Below, one piece after another: positions 34,287 to 43,206 of a stretch of 54,210 bases of DNA; position 1 is the first letter of the stretch; the number at the start of each line of letters is the position of its first letter. A program made the translations under genes and the position numbers. The stretch is from assembly GCA_947482825.1 (NCBI GenBank), contig CANKMT010000029.1:1-54210 (forward strand), read 5' to 3'. Under the pieces are notes generated by a model, which was given only the letters and a program-made list of their open reading frames with translations, made no database searches and was not told the DNA's origin. The DNA is from Betaproteobacteria bacterium (GTDB lineage Bacteria > Pseudomonadota > Gammaproteobacteria > Burkholderiales > SG8-39).

Positions 34287-36073
34287 CAGACGTAAGACTT
34301 GTACTTGTCGAGATGGCGCACCGGGTGCTTGAGCGCATCGCGGCGGAACGGGTCGCCCAATTCCCTCGTCACCATCAACTCCACAATCGTGGTCTTGCCG
34401 TCCTTCTGCGCCTTGCAGGCCGCAGCCAGCGCCGGGCCGACATCCGACAGGTTGTCGACCGTCACGCCTTCGGCCCCCATCGACTTCGCCACCGCGGCCC
34501 AGCTCGGGTTCTCGAGGTCCACGCCCTGGAAGCGGTTCTTGTAGAAGTCGACGTGGTTCTTCTTTTCGGCGCCCCACTGCTGGTTGTTGAACACCACCGC
34601 GGTCACCGGGAATTTCTCGCGCACGCAGGTGAGGATCTCGCCGAAGCTCATGCCCCAGGCACCGTCGCCCACATAGGCGATCGCGGGACGGTCCGGTGCG
34701 GCGGCCTTGCAGCCGATCATGGTCGGGAAGGCGTAGCCGCAGTTGCCGAACATCATCGCGCCGAACATGCTGCGCGGCTTCTCGAACTTGAGGTAGCTGT
34801 TGGCGATCTGACAGATGTTGCCGATGTCGGTCGAGACCATCGCATCCTTGGGCATGGCTTTCTCGAGTTCCCGCAACATCTGGCGCGGGTGCATGTACTT
34901 CGAGTTCTTCGCCACTTCCATGCTCCAGGCGTCCTTCTCCTGGTGCCAGTTGGCGAGTTCGGCGTTCCACTTGTCTCGCTCCGAGGCGATCTGCTTCACG
35001 CGCTCGTCCTTGTTGGACATGCAGGCAAGGGTGCGGCCCTTGAGCCGCTGCACCAGCGCCATCGCGGCTTCGCGCGCATCGCCGTTGATCGTGACCGAAG
35101 TCTTCTTGACCAGGCCCAGCATCTTCGCGTCGGCGTCGATCTGGATCAGCTTTGCATCCTTGGGCCAGTAATCGAACTCGTACTGAGGCAGCACGCCGAA
35201 CGGCCCGAGGCGCGAACCGAGCGCGATGACAACGTCGGCCTTGTTGAGGATCGTCATCGCGGCCTTGGAGCCGTGATACCCGAGCGGCCCGCACCACAGG
35301 CGATGGCTAGCCGGGAAGGTGTCGTTATGCAGGTAGGAGTTGCAGACCGGCGCTTCTAGCGCTTCGGCCAGCCCGATGCAGGCATCCGCGCCGTTGGACA
35401 TGATCACGCCGCCGCCGGCGATGATGACCGGGAACTTGGCCTTGGAAAGCAGCTCGGCCGCTTCGTCGAGGTTCTTGCCGCCGCCGGGACCGCGCTCGAT
35501 GCGGATCGGCTGCGGGATTTCGCAGTCGAGCTCGCCGTAGAAAAAGTCGCGCGGGATGTTGAGTTGCGTCGGGCCCATTTCGAGGATCGCTCGGTCGAAA
35601 GCACGCCCGGTGAGCTCGGCCATGCGCGCCGGGTTGTTCACATGCGCCTGGTACTTGGTGATCTTGGAGAAGATCGGCAGCTGGTCGGTCTCCTGGAAAC
35701 CGCCGAGGCCAATCCCAAGGCTGCCGGTTTCCGGCGTGATCGCGACGACCGGCGAATGCGCCCAGTACGCGGCGGCAATCGCGGTCACAAAGTTCGTGAT
35801 GCCCGGGCCGTTCTGCCCGATGCAAACGCCGTGGCGCCCCGACACGCGCGAGAAGCCGTCGGCCATGTGCGCCGAGCCCTGCTCGTGCACCGTGGGCACG
35901 AAGCGGATGCCGGCGGCGGGAAAGAGGTCGAGCGCATCCATGTAGGCCGAGCCGACGATGCCGAACACGTGCGTCACGCCTTGCGCGACCATCGTCTCGA
36001 CGAAAGCCTCGGAAGGCGACATGTGCTGCTTGCCGGAAACGACGATGCGTTTCGCGTCTGAAATATCGGTCAT
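34286..36073 (-). CDS. xsc: Sulfoacetaldehyde acetyltransferase
   Basis: 595 residues from the ATG at 36073, with GGAG upstream; a longer start at 36127 lacks this. It is a thiamine-diphosphate enzyme with catalytic E64 ([16 protein letters not shown]) and the cofactor motif [11 protein letters not shown]...[11 protein letters not shown]. Several stretches are specific to Xsc rather than acetolactate synthase: [54 protein letters not shown] and the end [20 protein letters not shown]. It cleaves sulfoacetaldehyde with phosphate to acetyl phosphate and sulfite. It is the first gene of the operon and divergent from iclR. Confidence 0.9.
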   Translation of the reverse strand: MTDISDAKRIVVSGKQHMSPSEAFVETMVAQGVTHVFGIVGSAYMDALDLFPAAGIRFVPTVHEQGSAHMADGFSRVSGRHGVCIGQNGPGITNFVTAIAAAYWAHSPVVAITPETGSLGIGLGGFQETDQLPIFSKITKYQAHVNNPARMAELTGRAFDRAILEMGPTQLNIPRDFFYGELDCEIPQPIRIERGPGGGKNLDEAAELLSKAKFPVIIAGGGVIMSNGADACIGLAEALEAPVCNSYLHNDTFPASHRLWCGPLGYHGSKAAMTILNKADVVIALGSRLGPFGVLPQYEFDYWPKDAKLIQIDADAKMLGLVKKTSVTINGDAREAAMALVQRLKGRTLACMSNKDERVKQIASERDKWNAELANWHQEKDAWSMEVAKNSKYMHPRQMLRELEKAMPKDAMVSTDIGNICQIANSYLKFEKPRSMFGAMMFGNCGYAFPTMIGCKAAAPDRPAIAYVGDGAWGMSFGEILTCVREKFPVTAVVFNNQQWGAEKKNHVDFYKNRFQGVDLENPSWAAVAKSMGAEGVTVDNLSDVGPALAAACKAQKDGKTTIVELMVTRELGDPFRRDALKHPVRHLDKYKSYV

Positions 36074-36179
36074 GGGGGTCTCCGGATAGGGGAACGGGCT
36101 TTGGATCAAGCGCGCGAAGTCTCTCATACACGCATCGAAAATTGCAACGCGCGGAGGGCTATTTAGAACCCATCGTTCC

Positions 36180-36195
36180 GGAATATGATAATTTC
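36180..36195. promoter_or_regulatory. Candidate IclR operator between xsc and iclR
   Basis: GGAAT-N6-ATTTC is an imperfect inverted repeat close to the iclR start at 36202, in the 128-bp divergent region that must hold both promoters. TATGAT (36184-36189) inside it could be a -10 box. IclR-family operators are often AT-rich palindromes near such overlapping promoters. Binding is inferred. Confidence 0.28.
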
Positions 36196-36201
36196 GTAAT
36201 C

Positions 36202-36972
36202 ATGGCCCGCAAGGAAGACAAGATCCCCGCCACGCTGCGCTCGTTCGCCGTGCTCGAAGCGCTGGTGCAGGCCGAGCGACCGGCATCGCTCACCGACATC
36301 GTCGCCGCGTGCAAGCTGCCCAAGCCCACGGTGTACCGGATGCTGGCGATGCTCGAATCGGCCGGCCTCGTCGCGCGCGACCCGGGCGCGGCGCGCTATA
36401 CGCCGGGGCCGCGTCTCGCCACGCTCGGCCTCGGGATCATGCAGAACGCCTCATTGAGTTCGGCACGCCACGCGATCCTCGCGCAATTGGTCGAGCAGAT
36501 CGGCGAGACCTGCAACTTCACCATGTTGCATGGCGGAGAAGTCATGTACCTCGACCGCGTCGAGGCCGCCTGGCCGCTGCGCATGAACCTCACCAGCGGC
36601 TCGCGCGTGCCTTTGCACTGCACGGCGAGCGGCAAGCTGCTGCTTGCGTATCTTTCAAAATCGGCGCGCGACCGCCTGCTCGACAACATCTCCTACACCC
36701 GCTACACCAACTCGACGATTCCGGACCGCAGGTCCCTCGAAGCCGAACTGGCGCGCATCCGCAAGGCGCGGCACGCCACCGACAACGAGGAATTCCACGC
36801 GGGGCTAGTCTGCGTCGCGGTGCCGACGCGCAGCCCCGGCGGACGACCCTGCGCGGCGATCGCGGTGCATGCGCCAATGTCGAGGATGCCGTTGGGGCGG
36901 GCACTGGAATATCTTCCGCTGCTGCGCAAAGCGGCCGAGGCGATGGAAACGACTTTCGAAACGAGTAACTGA
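36202..36972 (+). CDS. IclR-family transcriptional regulator of the sulfonate operon
   Basis: 256 residues from the ATG at 36202. The N-terminal winged helix has SFAVLEALVQAERPASLTDI, KLPKPTVYRMLAMLESAGLV (recognition helix). The C-terminal effector domain has VEQIGETCNFTMLHGGEVMY, VPLHCTASGKLLLAYL and DNEEFHAGLVCVAVPTRS, standard for IclR. It is divergent from xsc with 128 bp between starts, so it most likely controls that operon in response to the sulfonate or a CoA thioester. An ATG 20 codons upstream (36142) is less likely. Confidence 0.9.
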   Translation: MARKEDKIPATLRSFAVLEALVQAERPASLTDIVAACKLPKPTVYRMLAMLESAGLVARDPGAARYTPGPRLATLGLGIMQNASLSSARHAILAQLVEQIGETCNFTMLHGGEVMYLDRVEAAWPLRMNLTSGSRVPLHCTASGKLLLAYLSKSARDRLLDNISYTRYTNSTIPDRRSLEAELARIRKARHATDNEEFHAGLVCVAVPTRSPGGRPCAAIAVHAPMSRMPLGRALEYLPLLRKAAEAMETTFETSN

Positions 36973-37086
36973 CCAACCTGATAGGGTTCCGGAAGCCGGG
37001 TGGTTGACTCTGAAGCGCCGAAACGCATAGCCGGAATCGCCCAACGTCGGCAAGATGCGCACAGTACACACGACTGCGAGCCGGTA

Positions 37087-39008
37087 ATGGCCAAAGACTT
37101 CGATGAGATGGAAAACAGCAACCGCTCGCCGAACCCGAGCATCCACGAAGTAAGCGATCCGGCGCGGCGCCTGGTTCTGCACGGCGGCTTGGTGGCGCTC
37201 GCCGGCGGTGTGCTGCCCGCATTGCTTGGCGGCTGCGCCATCCACCCCGGCGACCCGGCAGGGACGGTGTCCGGCGGCCCGTTATTCTCGTTCAAAGGTA
37301 TTCCGACGGCATCGAGCGACACGCTGGTCGTGCCCGAAGGCTATGTGGCTGACGTCATCGCCGCCTGGGGCGAGCCCATCGGCGTTGCGGACAATATGCC
37401 CGCATTCAAACCCGACGGCGGCAACACCGCAGCCGAGCAGGCGGTGCAAATGGGCATGCACCACGACGGCATCGAGTACTACCCACTCACTGGCAGCAAG
37501 CGCGGCCTGCTCGCGATGAATCACGAGTACACCGATGACGGCTTGCTGCACACCGACGGCATGAAGACCTGGAACGCCGAGAAGGTCGGGAAGTCCCAGG
37601 CAGCCCATGGCGTTGCGGTGATCGAAGTCGAGGAAAAAAACGGCGCATGGCGGATGGTGCGGCCGTCGCGCTATGCACGACGCCATACCGCGGCGACGCC
37701 ATTCAGGCTGCAGGGCCCCGCAGCCGGACATCCGATGATGCAAACCGCCGCTGACCCGGCAGGCCGCACGGTACGCGGCACGCTCAACAATTGCGCGAGC
37801 AGCAAGACCCCTTGGGGTACCTATCTCTCGGGAGAAGAGAACTTCGCGTTCTATTTCGACGGCGGCGACAAGCTCGACGCGCATCAGCGGCGTTGGGGCC
37901 TGCGCAAGTCCAGCGGCTACCGATGGCCCGAACACGACGAGCGCTTCAACGCGATGAAGCATCCGAACGAGTTCAATCGTTTCGGCTGGGTGGGGGAAAT
38001 CGATCCGATGGATCCGAACGCCACGCCCGTCAAGCGCACCGCCCTTGGGCGCGCCGCGCATGAAGGCGCCTGGGTCACGGTGACAAAGGATGGCCGCGCG
38101 GTGGTGTACTCCGGCGAAGACGCGCGTTTCGAGTACATCTACAAGTTCGTGAGCCGCGAGCGCATCGCAGCGGGCGGGGCAAAGGCGAACCGCGAGCTGC
38201 TCGACCACGGGACGCTTTATGTCGCCCGCTACGACGCCGATGGAACGGGCCGTTGGCTGCCAGTGGTGCATGGAGAGGGGCCGCTCACCGCGGCCAACGG
38301 ATTTGCCGACCAGGGTGAGGTCGTGATCAAAAGCCGCCAGGCGAGCGACCTGCTGGGCGCGACCAAGATGGATCGGCCGGAGTGGCTCGCGATCGACCCG
38401 AACAACGGCGAGGTCTATTGCACTCTGACCAACAACAGCTCACGCGGCGCCCAGGGCATGCCAGCGGTCGATGGCCCGAATCCCGCGCCAACAATGTCAT
38501 GGGCCAGATCATCCGCTGGAAGGAAGGCGGGGACTTCGACGCGCTCGCGTTTACCTGGAATCACCTCGTCCTCGCGGGCGATCCGGCCAACGCGCGGCCT
38601 GAGGCGAAGGGCAATATCAAGGGCGATATCTTCGCCTCCCCCGACGGCATCGCGTTCGATTCACGCGGGGTGTTGTGGATCCAGACGGACGCCCATGCGA
38701 CCGTGATGTACAAGGGCGAAATGGAACGCATCGGCAACAACCAGAAGCTCGCGTGCGATCCGCGCACCGGCGAGATCCGGCGCTTCCTGACCGGTCCGAC
38801 CAACAGCGAGGTGACCGGCGTGAGCTGGACACCTGACATGCGCACGATGTTCGTCAATATTCAGCACCCTGGAGAGACGCCGAGCGACCGCAGCGATCCG
38901 GCTCGACCAGACAGTTTCTCGCGTTGGCCGGGCACCGCGCCGGGTACGAGACCACGCTCCGCTACGGTCGTGGTGCGCAAGCGCGATGGCGGCGTGATTG
39001 GCACTTGA
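37087..39008 (+). pseudogene. phoX: PhoX-family alkaline phosphatase, frameshifted
   Basis: The start MAKDFDEMENSNRSPNPS and the leader before LALLGGCAIHP-like residues follow the PhoX pattern. The body contains LAMNHEYTDDGLLHTDG, LNNCASSKTPWGTYLSGEEN (C and E metal ligands), EYIYKFVSRE and DRPEWLAIDPNNGEVYCTLT. At VDGPNP the frame is lost; it resumes one frame over as RANNVMGQIIRWKEGG and continues through WIQTDAH and IQHPGE to the TGA at 39008. One base is missing after about 38483 in a run of C. Repaired, the protein would be about 640 residues, full length. It may be an assembly error or a recent mutation. Confidence 0.85.
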
Positions 39009-39933
39009 GTGCAAAGCAGGCAAGGATCCCGCCGGGCGCGAAGTGACTTGCAGACGCCTTCCGGACCCAGGCCGGCGTCATCATGGTCTCGCGTGCGGGC
39101 CTGAACTTGCAGATCCTCCTTGACATTGGCATGCGGGGAGAGTGAACTGAAACGGCTTTGGCGAATCGGGTCGGGATGGATTCCAAACGAACCAAAGATG
39201 ATCCAGTCGCTGCACGAGATTTCGCTGTTGCGCGCGCCCCGGGCAGGGATGGTTTTGGCGCCTGCGGGTGTACCTGAAGCGGCCGTGCGGCGAGCAAACT
39301 CAATCAGGGGTTTGCGGATTATTCCGGCTCGAGACGCCGAGGCCTGTTGCACCAGGCGTAATGGAGGTACGCCGCTGTAGTTTCTGGCTCACCAGGCGCA
39401 TTCATTGGCCATAGATGGAGGCAGCCCTATCGATGAACCTTCCAACAAAGATCCTGGTTAGACACTAACGACAAACCGGTATTCGAAGCCGGAATACGTC
39501 ACCAACCGTGACGAAGCCGGCCCCGAGGGGCCGGAAAATGAAGCCCCGCGAGTACTTTGCGGGGCTTTGTATTTGTGGGCCGGACTTGCACGCAGGCAAT
39601 GTCGCCGGACGTACGACCCCTTGCCTGACCAGCAGGCGAATTCGATCCTGGGACCGGATACCGGCGCGGCAATTTCAACCGCACCTTCGACCAGTTGATC
39701 CTCGATGGGCTGCTCGCCGTCAAGTGAAACCACTCGAACTGAACTTGCCGCCGCTCAAGGGCATCCAGGGCAATCCTCGCATCGCGTAGTCGACCGACCT
39801 GTTGGCAATCCCAGCGACGCCTTCGCGACCGCGGGCGTGGCAACGCTGCTCACCACGAATCCCGGCGTGTTCTCGCTGGTATAGACTCTCTTTCCCATTG
39901 AAAACTGCCGGCGCCTCGATGCGCGGCCCCTGA
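39009..39933. other. 925-bp stretch without a recognisable gene
   Basis: No open frame here carries a family pattern I recognise on either strand. It holds a GC-rich palindrome (39517-39534) and a terminator-like hairpin (39541-39567) with no gene directly before them. It is most likely eroded DNA left by lost genes; 39786-39884 in one frame reads like a protein tail but has no start. Confidence 0.5.
39541..39571 (+). terminator. Rho-independent terminator-like hairpin, orphan
   Basis: AAGCCCCGC (39541-39549) pairs perfectly with GCGGGGCTT (39559-39567) around a 9-base loop, followed by TGTATTT. A second palindrome, CCGGCCCC/GGGGCCGG with a GA centre, lies at 39517-39534. The nearest upstream gene ends over 500 bp away. 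Confidence 0.6.
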
Positions 39934-41640
39934 ATGAACAACGACGCGAAGCCCCGCGTATACGACGTCCTCGCGAAGGCCTTCCTGCAGGAGGGGGCGC
40001 TGACCTGCTTTGCGCTCCTTGGGGATGCGAACATGAACTGGGCCGCGCGATTGGGTCGGCAGGGGTGCCGCATGGTCTATGTCAGGCACGAGCATTGCGC
40101 GCTCGCCGCGGCCATGGCGTACGCGCGCAAGAACGGCGACGTGGGCGTGGCGAGCGTGACCTGCGGGCCCGGTGTGACGCAATTGATCACCGCTCTGCCC
40201 GCGGCCGTGCGCGCCCATCTGCCCGTGGTGGTGTTCGCCGGGGAAGCGCCGCTGAAAAGCGGCTGGTACAACCAGGAAATCGACCAGGCGCCGCTGATCA
40301 CCGCGACGGGCGCCGCCTATCATCGCCTGCACCTGCCCGAACGCATGCCGGTGGCGGTCCGCGACGCCTTCCTGCAGGCGCGCCGCGAACGCCGGCCGGT
40401 GGTGGTCGGTGTTCCGTTCGACCTGCAGAACCGGCCCTGGGCCGGGCCGGCGGAACTGCCCCTGCCCTCGCACAAGCTGCTGCCGCGCCCCTCGCCGATT
40501 CCGCCCCATCCCGATGACGTGGCCAGCGCCGCGCAACTGCTCGCCGGCGCCGAGCGGGTGGTTGTGCTGGCGGGTCTTGGCGCGGTCGAAGCCGGGGCGG
40601 GGCCTGCTTGCCGGGCGCTGGCGGCCAGGACAGGTGGACTGCTGTCAACGACACTGCCTGCCAGGGGGCTATTTCACGACGATCCCTTCTGCATCGGCAT
40701 CTCGGGCAGCTTCACGCCAGAGGCCGGCCTCGAATACCTGGCGCAGGCCGACCTCGTCGTCGCGGTCGGCTGCTCGCTCGCCTACCACGCAGGCGGCGGC
40801 GGCCAGCTATGGCCGAAGGCGAAGATGCTGCAGATCGACATCGATCCCGTGGCGGTCAGCCAAGGGCAGGAAGTGGCGCGCCATCACTTGCGCGCCGACG
40901 CGCGCCTGGGCGTCGAGGCGCTCACGGCGGCGCTGGCGGAAGAACGGCGGGGGCGTAGCCCTAGCTGGCGCAGCGATGCGGTGGCCGCGCGCCTGCGCGA
41001 CACGAAGCCCGACAGCCATGTGTTCGAGATCGGGCCGGGACTGCTTGATCCGCGCGACGTCGTCGAGGCGCTGGAGAAGGCCTTGCCGCGGGACTGGGAG
41101 ATGGTGAACTCGGGCGGGCACTGCTCATGGTTCTTCGCGCAGATGCCCTCCCGTCCGCAGGACAAGTTCCTCACCATCCGCGAGTTCGGCGCGATCGGCA
41201 ACGGCATCTCGTTCGCCATGGGCGTGGCGGCGGCGCGCCCCGACACAACCGTCGTGCTGTTCGACGGCGACGGCAGCCTGATGATGCATGTGCAGGAGCT
41301 CGAAACCATCAAACGCCACCGGCTGAACATCCTGATCGTGGTGATGAACGATGGCGCGTACGGGTCGGAGGTTCACAAGCTGCGCTCAGAGGGCATGCCC
41401 GAGGACGGGTCGGTGTTCGGCTACTGCGATTTCGCGGGCATCGCGCGCGGATTCGGGCTCGTGGGAAAAACCTTCGGGAACCTGGACGATCTGCCGGCGC
41501 GCGTGGCTGAATTCGCCGCCAGCGGCGGCGGCGCGGTCTGGGACTTCCACGTCTCGGACAAGGTCCTGTCCCCCTCCATACGCCGCGCCCATCCCCCTCC
41601 GCCCGGGTTTTTACCGATAGTGGCTCGTGAGGCGACATAA
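39934..41640 (+). CDS. Thiamine-diphosphate-dependent enzyme (acetolactate synthase-like)
   Basis: 568 residues with the three-domain acetohydroxyacid-synthase layout. Catalytic glutamate E53 (VRHEHCALAAAMAYAR), central domain with VVVLAGLGAVEAGAGPACRA, and the cofactor motif LFDGDGSLMMHVQELETI...NDGAYGSEV. The C-terminus lacks features specific to IlvB. It is clearly different from the Xsc in this window. It could be a decarboxylase or carboligase of a catabolic pathway; the substrate is unknown. The remnants downstream (aldolase, amidohydrolase) suggest that it belonged to a larger, now damaged cluster. Confidence 0.82.
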   Translation: MNNDAKPRVYDVLAKAFLQEGALTCFALLGDANMNWAARLGRQGCRMVYVRHEHCALAAAMAYARKNGDVGVASVTCGPGVTQLITALPAAVRAHLPVVVFAGEAPLKSGWYNQEIDQAPLITATGAAYHRLHLPERMPVAVRDAFLQARRERRPVVVGVPFDLQNRPWAGPAELPLPSHKLLPRPSPIPPHPDDVASAAQLLAGAERVVVLAGLGAVEAGAGPACRALAARTGGLLSTTLPARGLFHDDPFCIGISGSFTPEAGLEYLAQADLVVAVGCSLAYHAGGGGQLWPKAKMLQIDIDPVAVSQGQEVARHHLRADARLGVEALTAALAEERRGRSPSWRSDAVAARLRDTKPDSHVFEIGPGLLDPRDVVEALEKALPRDWEMVNSGGHCSWFFAQMPSRPQDKFLTIREFGAIGNGISFAMGVAAARPDTTVVLFDGDGSLMMHVQELETIKRHRLNILIVVMNDGAYGSEVHKLRSEGMPEDGSVFGYCDFAGIARGFGLVGKTFGNLDDLPARVAEFAASGGGAVWDFHVSDKVLSPSIRRAHPPPPGFLPIVAREAT

Positions 41641-41733
41641 GCGCCGTTGACCCGCGATAGCGCCGAGGTTCTGGCCGAGCGCTACGGCCAGGCCTATCGA
41701 TGGCAAGCTGCATGAGATGAATCCATTCGGGCT

Positions 41734-42085
41734 TTAACCGGACACCACTGGACTGACATCAATCTTGAAAATACGCCGCGCGTTGCCGGCGAGGATCGCC
41801 GACTTGTCGGCTTCATTGACCGACAACGCGCGCACATGGTGCACGACCGAACCGCCCCAGGGCAGCGCCGACCAGTCGTCGGCGAGGCGCGCGTAGGCCG
41901 TCTGGGCGAGTTGGGAGCGCGCGGCTTCGCTCTCGTTGGTGGATTTCGCAACCACTACCGCCGCTCCGTGGGCCAGGGCTGCGCGGATGCCGGCTTCGGT
42001 GAGCGTGTGCTCGCCTGAAGCGCAGACGACCGGGTTCTTCAGCCGCAGCGCGCCAATCGTGACGGCCAGATCGGGTTCTGCCGCC
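41734..42085 (-). pseudogene. Chimeric remnant: dihydroorotate-dehydrogenase-like N-terminus joined to amidohydrolase C-terminus
   Basis: On the minus strand one open frame reads PDLAVTIGALRLKNPVVCAS, GEHTLTEAGIRAALAHGAAV, VVAKSTNESEAARSQLAQTA, then DDWSALPW, the N-terminal third of a dihydroorotate-dehydrogenase-like TIM barrel. Directly after, it continues GSVVHHVRALSVNEADKSAI then LAGNARRIFKIDVSPVVSG and stops, which is the C-terminal tail of an amidohydrolase-2 protein ('ADK..I..GNA.R.fki'). The join (about 41850) therefore looks like an internal deletion fusing two neighbouring genes. No good start codon precedes PDLAV. Not a functional enzyme of either kind. Confidence 0.6.
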
Positions 42086-42088
42086 GCG

Positions 42089-42580
42089 CTAAACGAGATC
42101 GTCGTAACGCAGCTTCGCGCGGCGCATCAGCGCGTCGAAGAACAACTGGCCGCGGCGTGGGCCGCCGCCCTTGCCGGCGCGGAAGAACGCCGCCTGCGCG
42201 GGGATGGCCTCGAGGACTTCTTTGCCCACGGGCTGGTTTTCTCCGGCGAGCGAATCCGCCGCCAACTGCACTTCGCAGGCGCGTTGCACGGTCCAGTATT
42301 GCGAAAGTGCGTGCGGGAGGTGGGGTCCGACCACGAGCAGGCCGTGGTTGCGCAGGATCATCACCGGCTTGTCGCCCAGGCTCTTCACCAGCCGCCCCTG
42401 CTCGTTCACGTCGGTGGTGATGCCCTCGAAGTCGTGGAATGCGAGCAGCCCGTGCAGTTGGGCGCTATAAAAGTTGTCGTAGCGCAATCCTTCCTTCTTG
42501 CACGCCACGCCCATGCCGGCAGTGGTGTGGGTGTGGATCACGCAGTGCGCGTCCTCGCGCGCTGCGTGGATCGCGCTGTG
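42089..42580 (-). pseudogene. Class II aldolase/adducin-family protein, N-terminally truncated
   Basis: The minus-strand frame reads HSAIHAAREDAHCVIHTHTT, GMGVACKKEGLRYDNFYSAQ, then RNHGLLVVGPHLPHALSQYW and VQRACEVQLAADSLAG, the C-terminal two thirds of a class II aldolase/adducin-head protein with the zinc ligands HTH and the later H of RNHG. In frame just before HSAIH is a TGA (about 42586), and no N-terminal domain (~90 residues) exists upstream. The sequence changes abruptly into the 3' flank of the cytochrome gene. A GTG at 42541 gives a shorter open frame. A deletion has removed the 5' end. Confidence 0.75.
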
Positions 42581-42624
42581 GGTTCATTCGGTCGCAGACC
42601 CTCTTGCCGGCGCCCGAAGGTTTC

Positions 42625-43206
42625 TCATTTGCAGTCTTTCATGCAACCGGTGGTCTTGACGTCCGGGCGAGGGTCCGACACAAAACCGTCGCGGTTCGGC
42701 ATCCTGAATGCGGTCAGGGTCTTCGCGTCCACCCTGGCGGTATCGGGCATGAGGTCATTGAGGAACAACACGTACCCCGCAACCGAATACACGTCCTCGT
42801 TGGACAGCGACTGCGGCGCGTTGAGCGGCATTGCGCGCCGGATGTAGTCGAACAGCGTGGTGGCATAGGGCCAAAAGCTCCCGACCGAAAAGATCGGCGC
42901 CTTCGTGGCAAGCGTGCCCCGCCCGCCGGTGAGTCGATCCGCAATTCCCCCCTCACCCTTGAGACCGTGACACGCGGCGCACTGGGTATTGTAGATTTCG
43001 CGACCGCGCACAACGGTTCCGTTGCCTGGCGGAAGGTTCTTGCCGTCCGGCGCCACGTCGATGTTCCACGCGGCAATTTCCGCGGCGGTGGCGGTTCGCC
43101 CGAAATGGAATTTCGTTTGTGCTTCGGCCGGCAGGGTCACAAGCGCTGCGGCAATGAGAAATGCCGCCGAGCCGATGCGTACGCACGGCAGGTCAGTTGT
43201 TCGCAT
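42625..43206 (-). CDS. Exported monohaem cytochrome c, SoxD-like
   Basis: 193 residues from the ATG at 43206, with GGAGG six bases upstream. Signal peptide IGSAAFLIAAALVTLPAEA. The opening FHFGRTATAAEIAAWNIDVA and PDGKNLPPGNGTVVRG, haem motif CAACH, and FDYIRRAMPLNAPQSLSNED (methionine ligand) with VAGYVLFLNDL match the N-terminal haem domain of SoxD. SoxD proper is longer with a second haem. It overlaps the end of the soxC-like gene by 14 bp, so it is its electron acceptor in a sulfite (sulfane) dehydrogenase. Confidence 0.82.
   Translation of the reverse strand: MRTTDLPCVRIGSAAFLIAAALVTLPAEAQTKFHFGRTATAAEIAAWNIDVAPDGKNLPPGNGTVVRGREIYNTQCAACHGLKGEGGIADRLTGGRGTLATKAPIFSVGSFWPYATTLFDYIRRAMPLNAPQSLSNEDVYSVAGYVLFLNDLMPDTARVDAKTLTAFRMPNRDGFVSDPRPDVKTTGCMKDCK

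Noticed and set aside
34286..36073. Acetolactate synthase large subunit (ilvB) as the label for the TPP enzyme
   Set aside because: Multiple Xsc-specific stretches ([32 protein letters not shown]) and the sauS/sauT-like neighbours fit sulfoacetaldehyde acetyltransferase; no ilvN small subunit is present.
39508..39789. 93-codon open frame in the gene-free stretch
   Set aside because: Contains the terminator hairpin within it and shows no family pattern.
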